A stretch of DNA of 24,410 nucleotides from Rhizobiales bacterium CCH3-A5. GTDB taxonomy: Bacteria; Pseudomonadota; Alphaproteobacteria; Rhizobiales; Beijerinckiaceae. Made by a program: the position numbers and the translations under genes. The DNA is taken from NCBI GenBank assembly GCA_001556025.1, contig LSIB01000130.1, positions 1 through 24,410 on the forward strand. Reading direction: 5' to 3'. The notes beneath the pieces are model-generated. The model searched no databases and was not told the DNA's origin. It saw only the letters and a list, made by a program, of their open reading frames with translations. How positions within the stretch are numbered: position 1 is the stretch's first letter; every line of letters begins with the position of its first letter. Below, piece by piece: positions 1 through 9,591 of the stretch.

Positions 1-3
1 GGA

Positions 4-55
4 ACAGTGGCCGGTTAATTATTGGATTACCCGGCCGGTCGCGTCGGAATCTGCA
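4..55. repeat. Left copy of 52-bp terminal inverted repeat
   Basis: Positions 4-55 are the exact reverse complement of 24359-24410. The repeat covers the last codons and the TAA stop of the leftward helicase gene (stop at 19-21) plus the DNA just beyond it. Inside it, 9-19 and 26-36 form an 11-bp stem with one mismatch and a 6-base loop, so it can also act as the helicase terminator. It may be a true element end or an assembly fold-back at a hairpin. Confidence 0.9.
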
Positions 56-3000
56 CCCAACTCGACCTCAAGCGCATCACGCGCGTCTCTCGCATCGCGC
101 AGAAGGTCAAACATCCTCGCCGAATGTCCTCCGACTTCCAGCGTTCCGAAAAGGGCCCTGGTCAACGGCGCCGGAACCGAGCCGGTGGCATCGGCTCCGA
201 TTTCGGCCGCGATGGCAGCCAGGGCCGCCGTATCCCGCGGGCTCGCCTGAAGCCACCGCCCGTGCTCCGGGCGGGCGTCAAGCAACCGATCCATGAACCT
301 GTCCTCCGCCGCGTTAGGGCACGCGGCTGCAAATCCCTCCCTCCAAAGCCGTGAGAATTCGGGGAGCCGCTCCCTGAAGGCCCGGGTCGTGCCATCGCCA
401 TGTTCGCCCACCTCGGAGATGGTGATGATATCATCCGCATCGACCCCATAGCGGACGGGAACCTTCACGTGCACCGCCACGGAGCGCTCGTCCCCCTGGG
501 ACACGAGCACGAACATGTCTCGCAAGCGCAGCGCCAGCGAATGCAGGACCGAACTCCGTACATGGACGCGGTCCGCCTCAGGCTCGAGGCTGGCCCGCAT
601 CGCGTCCCTCAGCACCATGGAGTAGGCAGGGGTGGTTATTGCCGTCAGCGCTGCCTCGACGCGGCGCGTCGTCAACATCGGATCGCACTGATGGCGACTG
701 TCGACGAGGTCCTTGATCAAGGGCTTGAAATGCCTTTCGACGCTGAACCGCCCCAGGGAGCCGCGCAGCTGCCCTGAAACCTGTGGGGTCGTCATCGCCA
801 AGCCGGCCAACTTCCCGATCGTCGTCGCGGAGTAGCGGTCCAGTCCGGCCATGACGAGGTTCGAGGCACTGAGTTGATGGCATCGCGCCGCCAGTCGTCG
901 TAGGGAATCGCTGTCCCACGATCCCGTGACGACTTGATCGACGAAGGCGGAGAGCCGCGTCCGGTTGACGCCGAAGCGAACGCCCTCGCTCTCGCTGGCA
1001 TAGCCATGAAGCGAAATCAGCCCGCTCGCCTCGTCGACGAAGGTTTGCGAGAACGGCGCGTCGTCGACCTTTGGTTCGTCGAAAACGATCCTACCCTCGG
1101 CGCCCCAATAGACCCGCGAGAACTGCAGTCCGGTTGACGCCCCGTCGCCTCGGCCGACGAAAAGGGAGACGCGGTCGACGTAAGGCTCCAGATCGGGGAC
1201 GATGGCCACCTCCGCCTGATCCTCATCCGCCGTGATGATCGTCGTGCCGCGCAACCTTCCCTCACTTCGATGGCCGACGGCGGCCTGCTTTGCGGGCCTT
1301 TCCGAACGCGGGTACGCGACACCCGCGACGAAGGCCTGATAGGGAGTCCAATTCCCAAGACGCGCGAACTCGCCAGCCCTCTCGAACGTCATCACGGTCG
1401 GGCGCACCATCTCGCCCGACAGGCAATCCCTCAGATCCCCACCGCCGGCCAATGAGCGGGCATCGACGGGCAAGTTGGCGATCAGACGGTCGAGATCGCC
1501 CCCGAACATGGGAACCCGCTCGGCCAAGGCCAGATCCTGCGCCGACAACCAAGGCGCCCGGCCATCTCGGGGCGGGATCCAAGTCCCAACGCGCCCATCG
1601 AACCGGCGCGAAATGTTGCCGGGAGCGGCCAAGCCAAGCACCAAGGCCACATCCTCTTTCTCCACCTTGTCACGCGATCGGACCTCGCCAGCAACTGGCG
1701 AGATCTCGATCGCCGGCAAATTGATCGTCTCGTGGAGGAACTTTGGCACCCACGGCATTCGCTCCCGAGCGTCGCGGGCCGACAGCACTGGCCCATCGAC
1801 CTTGCGCGCTGCGGCCTCCCAAAGGCCGCGCAGAGTCGAAAAGCCATAGCGCACCCACGCATCGCGGCCGAACAGGCCCGCGACCCAACCTTGCGCCATG
1901 TCCATCGCGCCGTCGACGATGCGGCCATCAGCCCAGACGAACGAACGGCCTGCCTTGGCCTGCCAGCAGGCGAACGCGTCGAGGCTGAGGCTCAGGATCT
2001 GCGCCCGTCGGACGAAATGGTTGTCGGGATTGACCGGGGCGTCGAACCTGCCCGTGTCGAGCATCAGTTCCGGCCTCGCATACCAGTAGCTGTCCCTCGG
2101 CGAGTACATCGACAACGTGATCGCCGTCAGCGGCCGGTCATCCGCACCCCGGCCGCCGCGCCCCTTCCGCTGGATGAAGCTCGCCAGGTTCTGCGGTGCA
2201 TAATGCTGGAAGACGAAGGCGATGTCCGGATCGTCGTACCCGACCTCGAGCGACGAGGTCGCGAAGACCACATCGCTCTCCTTGATCATCTTCTCGACCC
2301 GGTCCTTGACCTTGGAGGACACCGGATTGGGAGCTACCGTAAGGGGCTTTCCCCTCTGCCATGGCCGTCCATCGGCAAACACCTGCCGAGCGTCATTGGC
2401 GGCGAACCACCAGCACTCGCCGTCCATAGAGCGTTTGCACTTCGACGGCTCTCCGCAGCACTCGTCCACGACCCGGCCCGTGAGCGGGTCATCGGGAAAC
2501 ATCACCGTCCTCAGCCGGGCAAGGTTCTGGTTCCGCTCGGCATCCTGGAAGTCAGAGTGAAGGCGGCGCACCTTGTCGATGGAGTCAAGGAAGGCCAGCG
2601 TCCTATAGCCGCCCTCAGGTCCCGTCCGGCGCCTCATCCCGTGGGAAAGGCACATGATCGACTGGATGGCCGTGGCCGCGCCAGCGACGTCTTTGGACCG
2701 GGATTCGATCTCCGGCTGAATGAACAAAAAGGCCTCGCGACCCCTGGGGTTGGTATCGGCCTCGGCCGAGCCCGCGGCGATCGGACTGACAACATCCCTT
2801 CCCACGAGGCGAGCGAACGTGCGGACGGGATCCCCCAGCGTCGCGCTCATACCGATGGCCAACGGGCGCTGACCGTCCGCGTGATTGACCTCGCTCCGGA
2901 AGAGCAGGCGACGAATGGTATGTCCCACCTGCGCCCCGTGGATGTGCGAGTATAGGTGGATCTCGTCCGCCATCAGCGCGCGCGGAGGGGGCAAGTCGCG

Positions 3001-6000
3001 ATCGCCGAACATCCGCCCCGCGACGGGGTCCTGCAACCACACGTGAAGCGAGTCCACGGTCGGAAGGAAAAACGTCGGAGGCGACGCCTTCATTCCATCC
3101 TTCGTTCCTGCCCATCCGCGATAAGTCCATCCGCACGCCTTGCAGTCGAGCCGGTCGCGGCCATCCAGTCCGCCGCCCATCGCGACCGACAGCGCGCCGC
3201 CGCAGTCGTCGACCGGGCAGTTGAACAGCGGAAAGGAACAGCGGTCGCCAGAGACGACCCAGCTCTTGTTATCCTCGGACTTCCCGACGGAGCGCCAGTT
3301 CTTCGGGATCTCCCCAAATTGCACGCCAAGAGACAGCGTCGGCATTCCCTCGACATTCGCAAGGGCGGCCATGTACTTCGCCAACCTCTGGGACTGGTTC
3401 GCCGCAAGCCTGACCCTAGGGTACGTCAGGACCGCGCGCATTCCGCCGATGCCGACCAGAGCGTCGACGCAAGCGCCGGCGATCATTGGCAGCGCCATCG
3501 CCTCGGTCTTGCCCGAGCCCGTGTCGGCCGAGATGACGAAGGCGTCCTCGAAGCCACGCCCGATCCAAGAGTTGAAGATCGCCTCGAACCCTCGCTCCTG
3601 GAAGCCCGCGATCCTGGGGCGCTCGCCCCACATCGGCCGCAGGGCGGTCAGCAAGCCGTTTAGCGCTTGCTTGACCTCCGGACGATCGCCATCCGAGAGG
3701 CGATCGAAGATCTCGTCGAGATGGGAGCCTCGCCTCGGCTTGCGCCGATCGCGCACCACCATCTTGACGCCACGCACGAGGTATGGGCGCGAGCCCGCGT
3801 CGTCCTTCGCGAAGCGCTGCTTCAGATGGCGAACCTCTCGCGCCAGCTCCCCGATGCGACTGCGGAGTTCGCCGTCCTGACCTCTCATCAAATGACCATG
3901 CGCAAGTAGACGCACAATCGCATCTGCAACCTTCGAGCTTCCGAAGCCGGTGGACAGCTCCAACTCCCGCTGGTGTGACCAAAGTTCGAACAACCCAGCC
4001 GCCGCCCGCCTGGCATCGAGATCTTCGAGGGCATTCAGGACGCGAAAGTCATCATCGGACAGGTCGGGCAAGGCCGGGAGCGCGACTGCCTCCTGCTCCG
4101 GCTCCGCGACGAGTTCTCCCTTGGCTCCCTCTATGAAGCGGAGTTCCCTGGCCCTGACGTGCGCCTCGACCAGCGGCCGCAGCACGTCCCTCTCCGCATC
4201 ATCCATCCAGACGAAGCGGTCTCGCAGGTGCCCATAGTCCAAAGGCGACCCCCTCACCAGCGACAGGATCCTCGCCAACCTGTCGGGATCGTCGACTGGC
4301 CAGACCGTCCTGGGATTCTCGAATGGTTTCGCCGCCCAAAAGAATTCTTTCGTCTTGGAGTGTTGAAGCTGGAACAGCACGACCCAACCGAGGCCGTGCA
4401 AGCGCCTCAACGCCGAGAAGAGCGTGCGCCGACCACCGGAAACGGGCGCCACCTTGAGAATCTGCGCGAGGGTGGCATGCGGAAACTGCCCTGTTCCCTC
4501 GGTGACCGCGCGCCTGACCGCAACAAGAATTGCCTCAAGGCTCTTGTCGAGTTCGACGACCTTCTCGTCGGTGGCGTCGCCGCCATCCATGACATCGATC
4601 GGCACAAAACCGTCGACCCTGACGTCGACTGCGACCGACGGAAGCGATCCTAGCGTCACCTTGGCCCTGATCGCGGTCGCGGCCGAGAACGCGAACTCAC
4701 GCAAGACCTCCGCCTTTTCGAGCGTCTCATGTTGTGCCGGGACAACGTCCAGCAGGCGCCGGGAAATCAGAACGATCAGCTTCGAGCGGGCCCGCGTCAC
4801 AGCGACGTTCAGCCGCTGGGGACTGAAGATGAACTCCGCCTCCATCTCCGCGAACTCGGGATCAGAGACGGCGTAGCTCAGGATGACGGCGTCGCGCTCC
4901 TTGCCCTGGATCCTATCGACCGTCTCGATGAACGGCTCTTCTGATCCGAGAGAGTTGGCCAAACGACGCCGGATTGCCCGACCCTGCGCGCGATGCGGCG
5001 AGATGACGGCGAGGCCCTCTGCCCAGACATCGCTCACAGGCGCGCCATGCGCGGCGACCATCCTGTCCTTCAGCAAGGCAACGAGCCGAGCGGCCATCTC
5101 GGTCTCGAACGGGCTCTCCACCGAAGCGGAGGGCCCGTCGTGAACGATCACCACTTTCGAGTTGTCCGGGTCGAGCGCGATCCTTTCCCAGTCCTGCAAT
5201 CCCGAAGACCAGTCCGGGATCAACTGAAGCCGCGCCTGCGGCACCGCCGACCGATAACTCGGCCCGTAGAACCGGCTCCTCGGGAAATCGACCAGGGGTT
5301 CGCTGAGGCGGAACGTCTCCTCGAGCTGAAATTCCGGGATACCCTCCCGCTTCATGAAGGCGTAGAGCGAGCCTCCGAATTCCTTTCCGTCGACGGTCAT
5401 ACCCGACACCGCGGTGACCGGGGGCAACTGGCGATCGTCGCCGGCCACCACGATCCGACCGTCCTCCGCGAGGCCCGCCAGGGCAAGCAGTCCGTGAGAG
5501 AGGGGCAATTGGGAAGCCTCGTCGATCGCGATCAGATCGAAGACCGGAGCCGTTTCCCCCGCAGGCTGGCCCAGAGCGCCCCTGCCGAGGGCGTCCGAGA
5601 GCTTCCAAATGGTGCCCCCTACGACAACAGGGCCTGCTTGGAGTGCCTGGGCCAGGAGATCCCTGCCTCCCGAGGCCTTCAAATCCACCAACTCGACGCC
5701 AAGCGGCAACGCGCCGCCGGTCCAACTGCCCAGATAAAACAGCCGAGGCGCAACAGGGCCTCCCGCGGCGCGCTTCGCCAGGGCTGCGAGGAGATTCTCG
5801 ATCGCGCTGCGCGTGAATGCGGTCAAAAAGGTACGAGACCCCAAGCCCATGTCCCGCCTCGCCCAAGCATGGCCGAGCATGAGGTACGACAGCAGATGCG
5901 TCTTACCGGTCCCCGGCGGGCCCAGCACCAGCGAGGCCCTCGTCCTTGCAATGCCGTCCCATGCCTGCTGCTGCGCCAGGCGCAGATCTTTGTCGCCATT

Positions 6001-6129
6001 GGCGCGAACGGCATTCGGCAAATGCGTCTGTCGCTGCCGCGCAAACGTCGCACCGAAAGAGGGATCGCCCGACGCGCAGAATGCCGCCGACGACCGCAAG
6101 AAGGAGAGGACTTGAGTGCGAGTGGTCAC
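19..6129 (-). CDS. SF1-SF2 double helicase fusion (UPF1/Dna2-like plus DpdJ/DrmA-like), putative defence effector
   Basis: A 2036-aa protein with two complete helicase modules. Module 1 is superfamily 1 (AAA_11/AAA_12): Walker A GPPGTGKT at 70-77, DEAS at 203-206, GDDRQLPPV at 230-238, DRIQGKERD at 405-413, VAVTRARSK at 442-450. A linker of about 300 residues looks like winged helices. Module 2 is superfamily 2: ADTGSGKTEA at 868-877, DEIH at 1055-1058, MSATLGD at 1094-1100, QRKGRGGRG at 1320-1328. Cysteine groups at about 964-999 and 1224-1239 could bind zinc. The last 700 residues I do not recognise. The start is GTG (6127-6129), one base after the nuclease TAG, so translation is probably coupled. 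I infer ATP-driven DNA translocation for restriction. The SF2 half resembles the DpdJ/DrmA group, but I cannot separate these by eye. Confidence 0.85.
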   Translation of the reverse strand: MTTRTQVLSFLRSSAAFCASGDPSFGATFARQRQTHLPNAVRANGDKDLRLAQQQAWDGIARTRASLVLGPPGTGKTHLLSYLMLGHAWARRDMGLGSRTFLTAFTRSAIENLLAALAKRAAGGPVAPRLFYLGSWTGGALPLGVELVDLKASGGRDLLAQALQAGPVVVGGTIWKLSDALGRGALGQPAGETAPVFDLIAIDEASQLPLSHGLLALAGLAEDGRIVVAGDDRQLPPVTAVSGMTVDGKEFGGSLYAFMKREGIPEFQLEETFRLSEPLVDFPRSRFYGPSYRSAVPQARLQLIPDWSSGLQDWERIALDPDNSKVVIVHDGPSASVESPFETEMAARLVALLKDRMVAAHGAPVSDVWAEGLAVISPHRAQGRAIRRRLANSLGSEEPFIETVDRIQGKERDAVILSYAVSDPEFAEMEAEFIFSPQRLNVAVTRARSKLIVLISRRLLDVVPAQHETLEKAEVLREFAFSAATAIRAKVTLGSLPSVAVDVRVDGFVPIDVMDGGDATDEKVVELDKSLEAILVAVRRAVTEGTGQFPHATLAQILKVAPVSGGRRTLFSALRRLHGLGWVVLFQLQHSKTKEFFWAAKPFENPRTVWPVDDPDRLARILSLVRGSPLDYGHLRDRFVWMDDAERDVLRPLVEAHVRARELRFIEGAKGELVAEPEQEAVALPALPDLSDDDFRVLNALEDLDARRAAAGLFELWSHQRELELSTGFGSSKVADAIVRLLAHGHLMRGQDGELRSRIGELAREVRHLKQRFAKDDAGSRPYLVRGVKMVVRDRRKPRRGSHLDEIFDRLSDGDRPEVKQALNGLLTALRPMWGERPRIAGFQERGFEAIFNSWIGRGFEDAFVISADTGSGKTEAMALPMIAGACVDALVGIGGMRAVLTYPRVRLAANQSQRLAKYMAALANVEGMPTLSLGVQFGEIPKNWRSVGKSEDNKSWVVSGDRCSFPLFNCPVDDCGGALSVAMGGGLDGRDRLDCKACGWTYRGWAGTKDGMKASPPTFFLPTVDSLHVWLQDPVAGRMFGDRDLPPPRALMADEIHLYSHIHGAQVGHTIRRLLFRSEVNHADGQRPLAIGMSATLGDPVRTFARLVGRDVVSPIAAGSAEADTNPRGREAFLFIQPEIESRSKDVAGAATAIQSIMCLSHGMRRRTGPEGGYRTLAFLDSIDKVRRLHSDFQDAERNQNLARLRTVMFPDDPLTGRVVDECCGEPSKCKRSMDGECWWFAANDARQVFADGRPWQRGKPLTVAPNPVSSKVKDRVEKMIKESDVVFATSSLEVGYDDPDIAFVFQHYAPQNLASFIQRKGRGGRGADDRPLTAITLSMYSPRDSYWYARPELMLDTGRFDAPVNPDNHFVRRAQILSLSLDAFACWQAKAGRSFVWADGRIVDGAMDMAQGWVAGLFGRDAWVRYGFSTLRGLWEAAARKVDGPVLSARDARERMPWVPKFLHETINLPAIEISPVAGEVRSRDKVEKEDVALVLGLAAPGNISRRFDGRVGTWIPPRDGRAPWLSAQDLALAERVPMFGGDLDRLIANLPVDARSLAGGGDLRDCLSGEMVRPTVMTFERAGEFARLGNWTPYQAFVAGVAYPRSERPAKQAAVGHRSEGRLRGTTIITADEDQAEVAIVPDLEPYVDRVSLFVGRGDGASTGLQFSRVYWGAEGRIVFDEPKVDDAPFSQTFVDEASGLISLHGYASESEGVRFGVNRTRLSAFVDQVVTGSWDSDSLRRLAARCHQLSASNLVMAGLDRYSATTIGKLAGLAMTTPQVSGQLRGSLGRFSVERHFKPLIKDLVDSRHQCDPMLTTRRVEAALTAITTPAYSMVLRDAMRASLEPEADRVHVRSSVLHSLALRLRDMFVLVSQGDERSVAVHVKVPVRYGVDADDIITISEVGEHGDGTTRAFRERLPEFSRLWREGFAAACPNAAEDRFMDRLLDARPEHGRWLQASPRDTAALAAIAAEIGADATGSVPAPLTRALFGTLEVGGHSARMFDLLRDARDARDALEVELGADSDATGRVIQ

Positions 6130-6130
6130 G

Positions 6131-8383
6131 CTACGCCCCGCCTTCCAGATGCCGCAGGTATCGAGCGATGCGAGGCGTATTCGGATCCTTCAGAATGCCG
6201 TCTATGCACCAGTCCGGCTTGTCGAGGCTCTCTCTCAGCATCGCCTGAAATGGCGGTGACTCGTAGTTGGCCTTGTTCATCTCTACGACGATCCTCGAGC
6301 CCGACCGCGGCAAGTCCCGCACCGAGCACTCGAACCCAGCCCACGCCAGCGGATCCAGGAGGACATCGTAGGCCCCGTTCGTCACGATTAGACCGAAAGA
6401 TCCGGGGCCGACCTCGGTGTCCCGTGCGTCCCGCGGGACGTCGAACTCCAGAGCGACGCGGCCGTGACTGGCAGGGACGCGACCCATGTACGACAACCCG
6501 GTCAAGGACCTACCGGAGGCGGTCCTGGCAGCCGGAGGCCTCGCCAGTCCCACCAAGGTGCCGAGCATGGAGGCTCGGGCCTGCATCAACTCGAAGGCCT
6601 GGAGGACATCGAGATCGCCTGCGTTGAGAGGATCGAACTGCCTCCAGAACCTGAAAGGCTTCTTCGGCAGGCGAAGGAGAGCGCCCCCGTCAGGGGTCGC
6701 GTTGCGCGCGCTGTCCCGCTCGAGCCAAAGGCACAATCCGGACAGCGCGCGCAACCTGGCGCAGACATCGTCCACGACATGGCGAGGCTGTATCGGGTAA
6801 CCCTCGATCGCGTCCCCCTTGATGCCCCTGGCCACCTCGATCGAGAGGAGCGAAGAAAACGGCCGCCCGAAGCCCGGAGCGGGCACGTACGGGTCCTTGA
6901 AGGACCCCGCCTCCGCGAGGACCTGAGTCACCTGACGCAGATCGTAGGAAACGCTCACCGGGAGTGCGTATAGATGCTCGACGACGCTGCGCACGGCCGT
7001 CGCCGGCAAATGATTTGCGCCCCGGTACTCAGGCTCCGCAACGACGTTGTCAGGCGGGAACATCCTGATCAGTTCCAGGAGGGTGGCCCTGACACCCGGG
7101 TCGTCGATGTGCCTCTTGACGGCCGCCTGGATGGCAACCGCCTCGGACGGCTCGTAGAGATAGATATGGGCGACGATCACACCGGGTCCGCCCCGGTCGT
7201 TGCGCGCCGCTATGGCCTGCAGCTCACGCAAGACCACGCCGAAGACCCGCTTCAGCGCCTCGACCTCGTCTGAGCGCCTCGACGTCGGAATGACGACGAT
7301 CTCCTCGGCACGGGTTCCGTCAGCGCGCTCGATGGCGCATCCCAGCGCCACGAGCATGTCGTCGACGGGATCGACATCGACAGAGAGCAGGATGCGCGTG
7401 TCGACCTTGCCCGGCATGAGCATGCTGTAGGGCTCGCTGGTCCTGCGCACCTCAACGCCGCTGATTGACCGCGCGCGTTCGACCAGGGCGCCAAGCTTTC
7501 GCTTGAGTGACCAGCTCGCGCCGTCCGACTGGACGATGCCCCTCGCATTGGCCAATGCCCCTACCGTAGCGATCCCCTGACCAATGAGCTGGCGCTTGGT
7601 GTGATGCGACATCCCGGCAATAGCCGAGACGTCGCGGGCCGCGGCGTCTCCCGCGGATACCGATTCCAGGCAACTCCCGCCGAGATAAGCGCATTCCTCG
7701 CATTTGAAGTAGACGTGGAAGGCGGTCCTATCTTCGCCCCCCTCAGGAAACGACTCCGCAATCGAGGGGGCAATGGACGTCAGGAACTCGAGGACCATCC
7801 TCCGGTACGGAGCGAGAGCAAAAGTCTCGACTTCATACGCCGCCCCTTCGACGGAGCCGTTGTCGGGGATGCGCCAGATTTCGCCATGAGGCGAGGCCCG
7901 ACCAGCCAGTCGCCCCTCACGAAGATAACTGTCGAGCAGGATCGAATAGAAGGCGACCTGCGCCCTATGAAATCGCGTCGCCCTCCGCGTCGCCTTGATG
8001 TCGATGACCGTGAAGAAATCCTGATCTCCATCTGGATCGTGCCGGACGAGGTCCAGGCGGTTCGTGCCGATGCGGACGCCTGCCGGCAGGCCAAGCTCCC
8101 CGCACGACGGCCTCACCTCGAGCTGCTGGGCGTAGAAGCCACGCCTCTCGCCGGAGAGGTACTCACGAAGCGCGAAGTCAGTAGGGCTAATCAGGGAATT
8201 TCCGAGACTTTTCAGAATGCGCTTCTCGTACTCGAGACCCTTTTTGGCCCATGCGCTTATAGGGTCTCTTACGTCGTGCTCAGCGCCATTGCCGCCCGGC
8301 ACCTTACCCATGCTCGCATACCGAGCCTTGCGCTCGCAGTAGTACTGAAACCACTCCTTGACCACGGTCCCCGTGACCATCAT
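6131..8383 (-). CDS. RecB/Cas4-like PD-(D/E)XK nuclease, TM0106 type, with RNase H-like domain
   Basis: 750 aa from ATG 8383. The N-terminal third has the RecB-family nuclease core: NRLDLV (D111), IDIK (D128, K130) and AQVAFY (Q142). Four cysteines fit a Cas4/AddB-type Fe-S cluster: C16 in YYCERKARY, and C228, C231 and C238. A helix-hairpin-helix-like stretch follows, then an acidic segment (LLSVDVDP) resembling the YprB-type RNase H-like domain. In the TM0106 family this architecture is often fused to an SF1 helicase; here the SF1 helicase starts one base downstream as a separate gene. The ATG is preceded by GGAG with an 8-base gap. A TTG at 8431 would add 16 residues, but it lacks a ribosome site. 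I infer it cuts unmodified DNA. Confidence 0.82.
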   Translation of the reverse strand: MMVTGTVVKEWFQYYCERKARYASMGKVPGGNGAEHDVRDPISAWAKKGLEYEKRILKSLGNSLISPTDFALREYLSGERRGFYAQQLEVRPSCGELGLPAGVRIGTNRLDLVRHDPDGDQDFFTVIDIKATRRATRFHRAQVAFYSILLDSYLREGRLAGRASPHGEIWRIPDNGSVEGAAYEVETFALAPYRRMVLEFLTSIAPSIAESFPEGGEDRTAFHVYFKCEECAYLGGSCLESVSAGDAAARDVSAIAGMSHHTKRQLIGQGIATVGALANARGIVQSDGASWSLKRKLGALVERARSISGVEVRRTSEPYSMLMPGKVDTRILLSVDVDPVDDMLVALGCAIERADGTRAEEIVVIPTSRRSDEVEALKRVFGVVLRELQAIAARNDRGGPGVIVAHIYLYEPSEAVAIQAAVKRHIDDPGVRATLLELIRMFPPDNVVAEPEYRGANHLPATAVRSVVEHLYALPVSVSYDLRQVTQVLAEAGSFKDPYVPAPGFGRPFSSLLSIEVARGIKGDAIEGYPIQPRHVVDDVCARLRALSGLCLWLERDSARNATPDGGALLRLPKKPFRFWRQFDPLNAGDLDVLQAFELMQARASMLGTLVGLARPPAARTASGRSLTGLSYMGRVPASHGRVALEFDVPRDARDTEVGPGSFGLIVTNGAYDVLLDPLAWAGFECSVRDLPRSGSRIVVEMNKANYESPPFQAMLRESLDKPDWCIDGILKDPNTPRIARYLRHLEGGA

Positions 8384-8688
8384 CGCGCAGCGCTCCGCTG
8401 GCGGCGCGAAAAGCCACCGCGCGCGAGACAAGAAATCGCAGTTAAATCACCCATGCTGAAAACCCTGGTCTTCAGAAGGGCTAACACGACAGAGATCGGC
8501 CTGATAGCCGTCGAAGACGAAAGTGCGAAAATTCGACAGGTCATCTGAGGCCGATGCCATTAACTGCAAAATGCTTGAATAAGGTTGGGACGATCAGGCG
8601 CGCAGTTAATAGGCGCATGGGGGCTCGATTTTCTCGCGGATAAGGTCCACAATCACGCAAGATCAACGCAAACAGATCATTGATTCCC
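8384..8688. promoter_or_regulatory. Divergent control region between effector and modification operons
   Basis: This 305-bp stretch separates the leftward nuclease/helicase genes from the rightward dpd-que operon. I see no gene in it. It carries three copies of the octamer GCAGTTAA: direct at 8438-8445 and 8602-8609, inverted at 8560-8567. The last two extend to a 9-bp inverted pair, 8559-8567 and 8602-8610. Such spaced inverted sites suggest binding of one regulator that controls both arms, but no regulator gene adjoins them. Confidence 0.5.
8585..8612 (+). promoter_or_regulatory. Candidate promoter of the dpd-que operon
   Basis: TTGGGA at 8585-8590 and TAATAG at 8607-8612 are spaced by 16 bases and fit a sigma-70-type promoter loosely. 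The GCAGTTAAT site (8602-8610) overlaps the -10 hexamer, which would suit repression. This is read from the sequence only; the start of transcription is unknown. Confidence 0.35.
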
Positions 8689-9591
8689 ATGCCCGGTTCG
8701 GCCGTCCTGACCAACTGCACAAGCAGCAAGCGCTTCGATCCCGCCCCTCGGCAAATGGCGAGGACGATGAAGCGGTCGGATGTGCGCGGGCTGTCCCGCG
8801 AATGGTCCGCTCGCCGCCTCGACGCTGAAAGGGTGCCGGTTCACGATCTCTACCTGGGGCGGTCGTTCAAAATCGCGCAGCGCGCCGCGGACCGTGCCGG
8901 CTCGTCGCTCTACACGGTCTCGGCCGGATACGGCTTGCTGGAGGCTGACGACCGCATCCCCTCCTACAGCGTCACGGTATCGGGAGAGAGCGAGGACAAC
9001 GTCCTGACCATGGCAGGCGGCGCCAAGGCGAAGGCGTGGTGGAGGGAACTGGACCCGCTCAAGTCGACCGTTGCCGATCTGGCCGGATTCGCCGTCGTCA
9101 TGATCGCCCTGCCTGCGGAGTACCTCCTGATGATCGAAGAGGACCTCTGCGGCCTGAAGCGCTCGATGAGGGGAGAATTGCTCATCTTCGCATGTCCGGG
9201 CGTCGCGAGCCGTCTCCGTCCCGACCTGGCAGACAGCGTGCTGCCATATGGCAATTCTCTAGAATGCGCGGACAGTCCCGTCCGAGGCACCGGAACCGAC
9301 GCCGCCCAGCGCAGGCTGCTGCACTTCACGACGCACGTGGCGCCACAACTCGCCCCGTGCTTCTCGCACGCCGACGCGAAGCGGGCCGTAGACACCTTCG
9401 CGAGGACTCTTCTCCAGCCGACCCGCAAGCCAGGCCGCGCCGTCTCGGATCGCGAGGTCGTCGAATTGATCTCGGTACTCGCTTCAAGGGGCGTTACGTC
9501 ATGGACAGCGGCCCTGAGGCACCTCAGGTCCGTGGAGGGGATGGCCTGCTCCCAGGACCGGTTCCAGTCCCTGTTTCGCAGCGTCCAATGA
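8689..9591 (+). CDS. DUF6884/YaaA-like protein, first gene of the dpd operon
   Basis: About 300 aa. The N-terminal half matches the pattern of DUF6884 and the related YaaA/UPF0246 proteins: TNCTSSKR near the start, then LYLGRSFKIA, then VSAGYGLL followed by RIPSY. The C-terminal half has no motif I know. ATG 8689 is chosen over the upstream TTG 8680; neither has a clear ribosome site. Its TGA overlaps the ATG of the next gene by 4 bases, so it belongs to the DNA-modification operon. In Salmonella DpdC converts inserted preQ0 to the amide form, and no recognisable DpdC is present here. That makes this protein a candidate for a base-processing or DNA-handling step, which is inference only. Confidence 0.7.
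   Translation: MPGSAVLTNCTSSKRFDPAPRQMARTMKRSDVRGLSREWSARRLDAERVPVHDLYLGRSFKIAQRAADRAGSSLYTVSAGYGLLEADDRIPSYSVTVSGESEDNVLTMAGGAKAKAWWRELDPLKSTVADLAGFAVVMIALPAEYLLMIEEDLCGLKRSMRGELLIFACPGVASRLRPDLADSVLPYGNSLECADSPVRGTGTDAAQRRLLHFTTHVAPQLAPCFSHADAKRAVDTFARTLLQPTRKPGRAVSDREVVELISVLASRGVTSWTAALRHLRSVEGMACSQDRFQSLFRSVQ

Noticed and set aside
1732..2955. 407-codon frame opposite the helicase gene
   Set aside because: Antisense shadow in GC-rich DNA with no recognisable motif; the helicase frame has all motifs.
4993..6627. 544-codon frame opposite the helicase and nuclease
   Set aside because: It is an arginine-proline-rich shadow crossing two real genes.
9036..9587. Upstream extension of the first DGQHR gene
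   Set aside because: This part of the open frame overlaps the DUF6884-like gene completely and has no similarity to the paralogue. The ATGA overlap at 9588 gives the better start.
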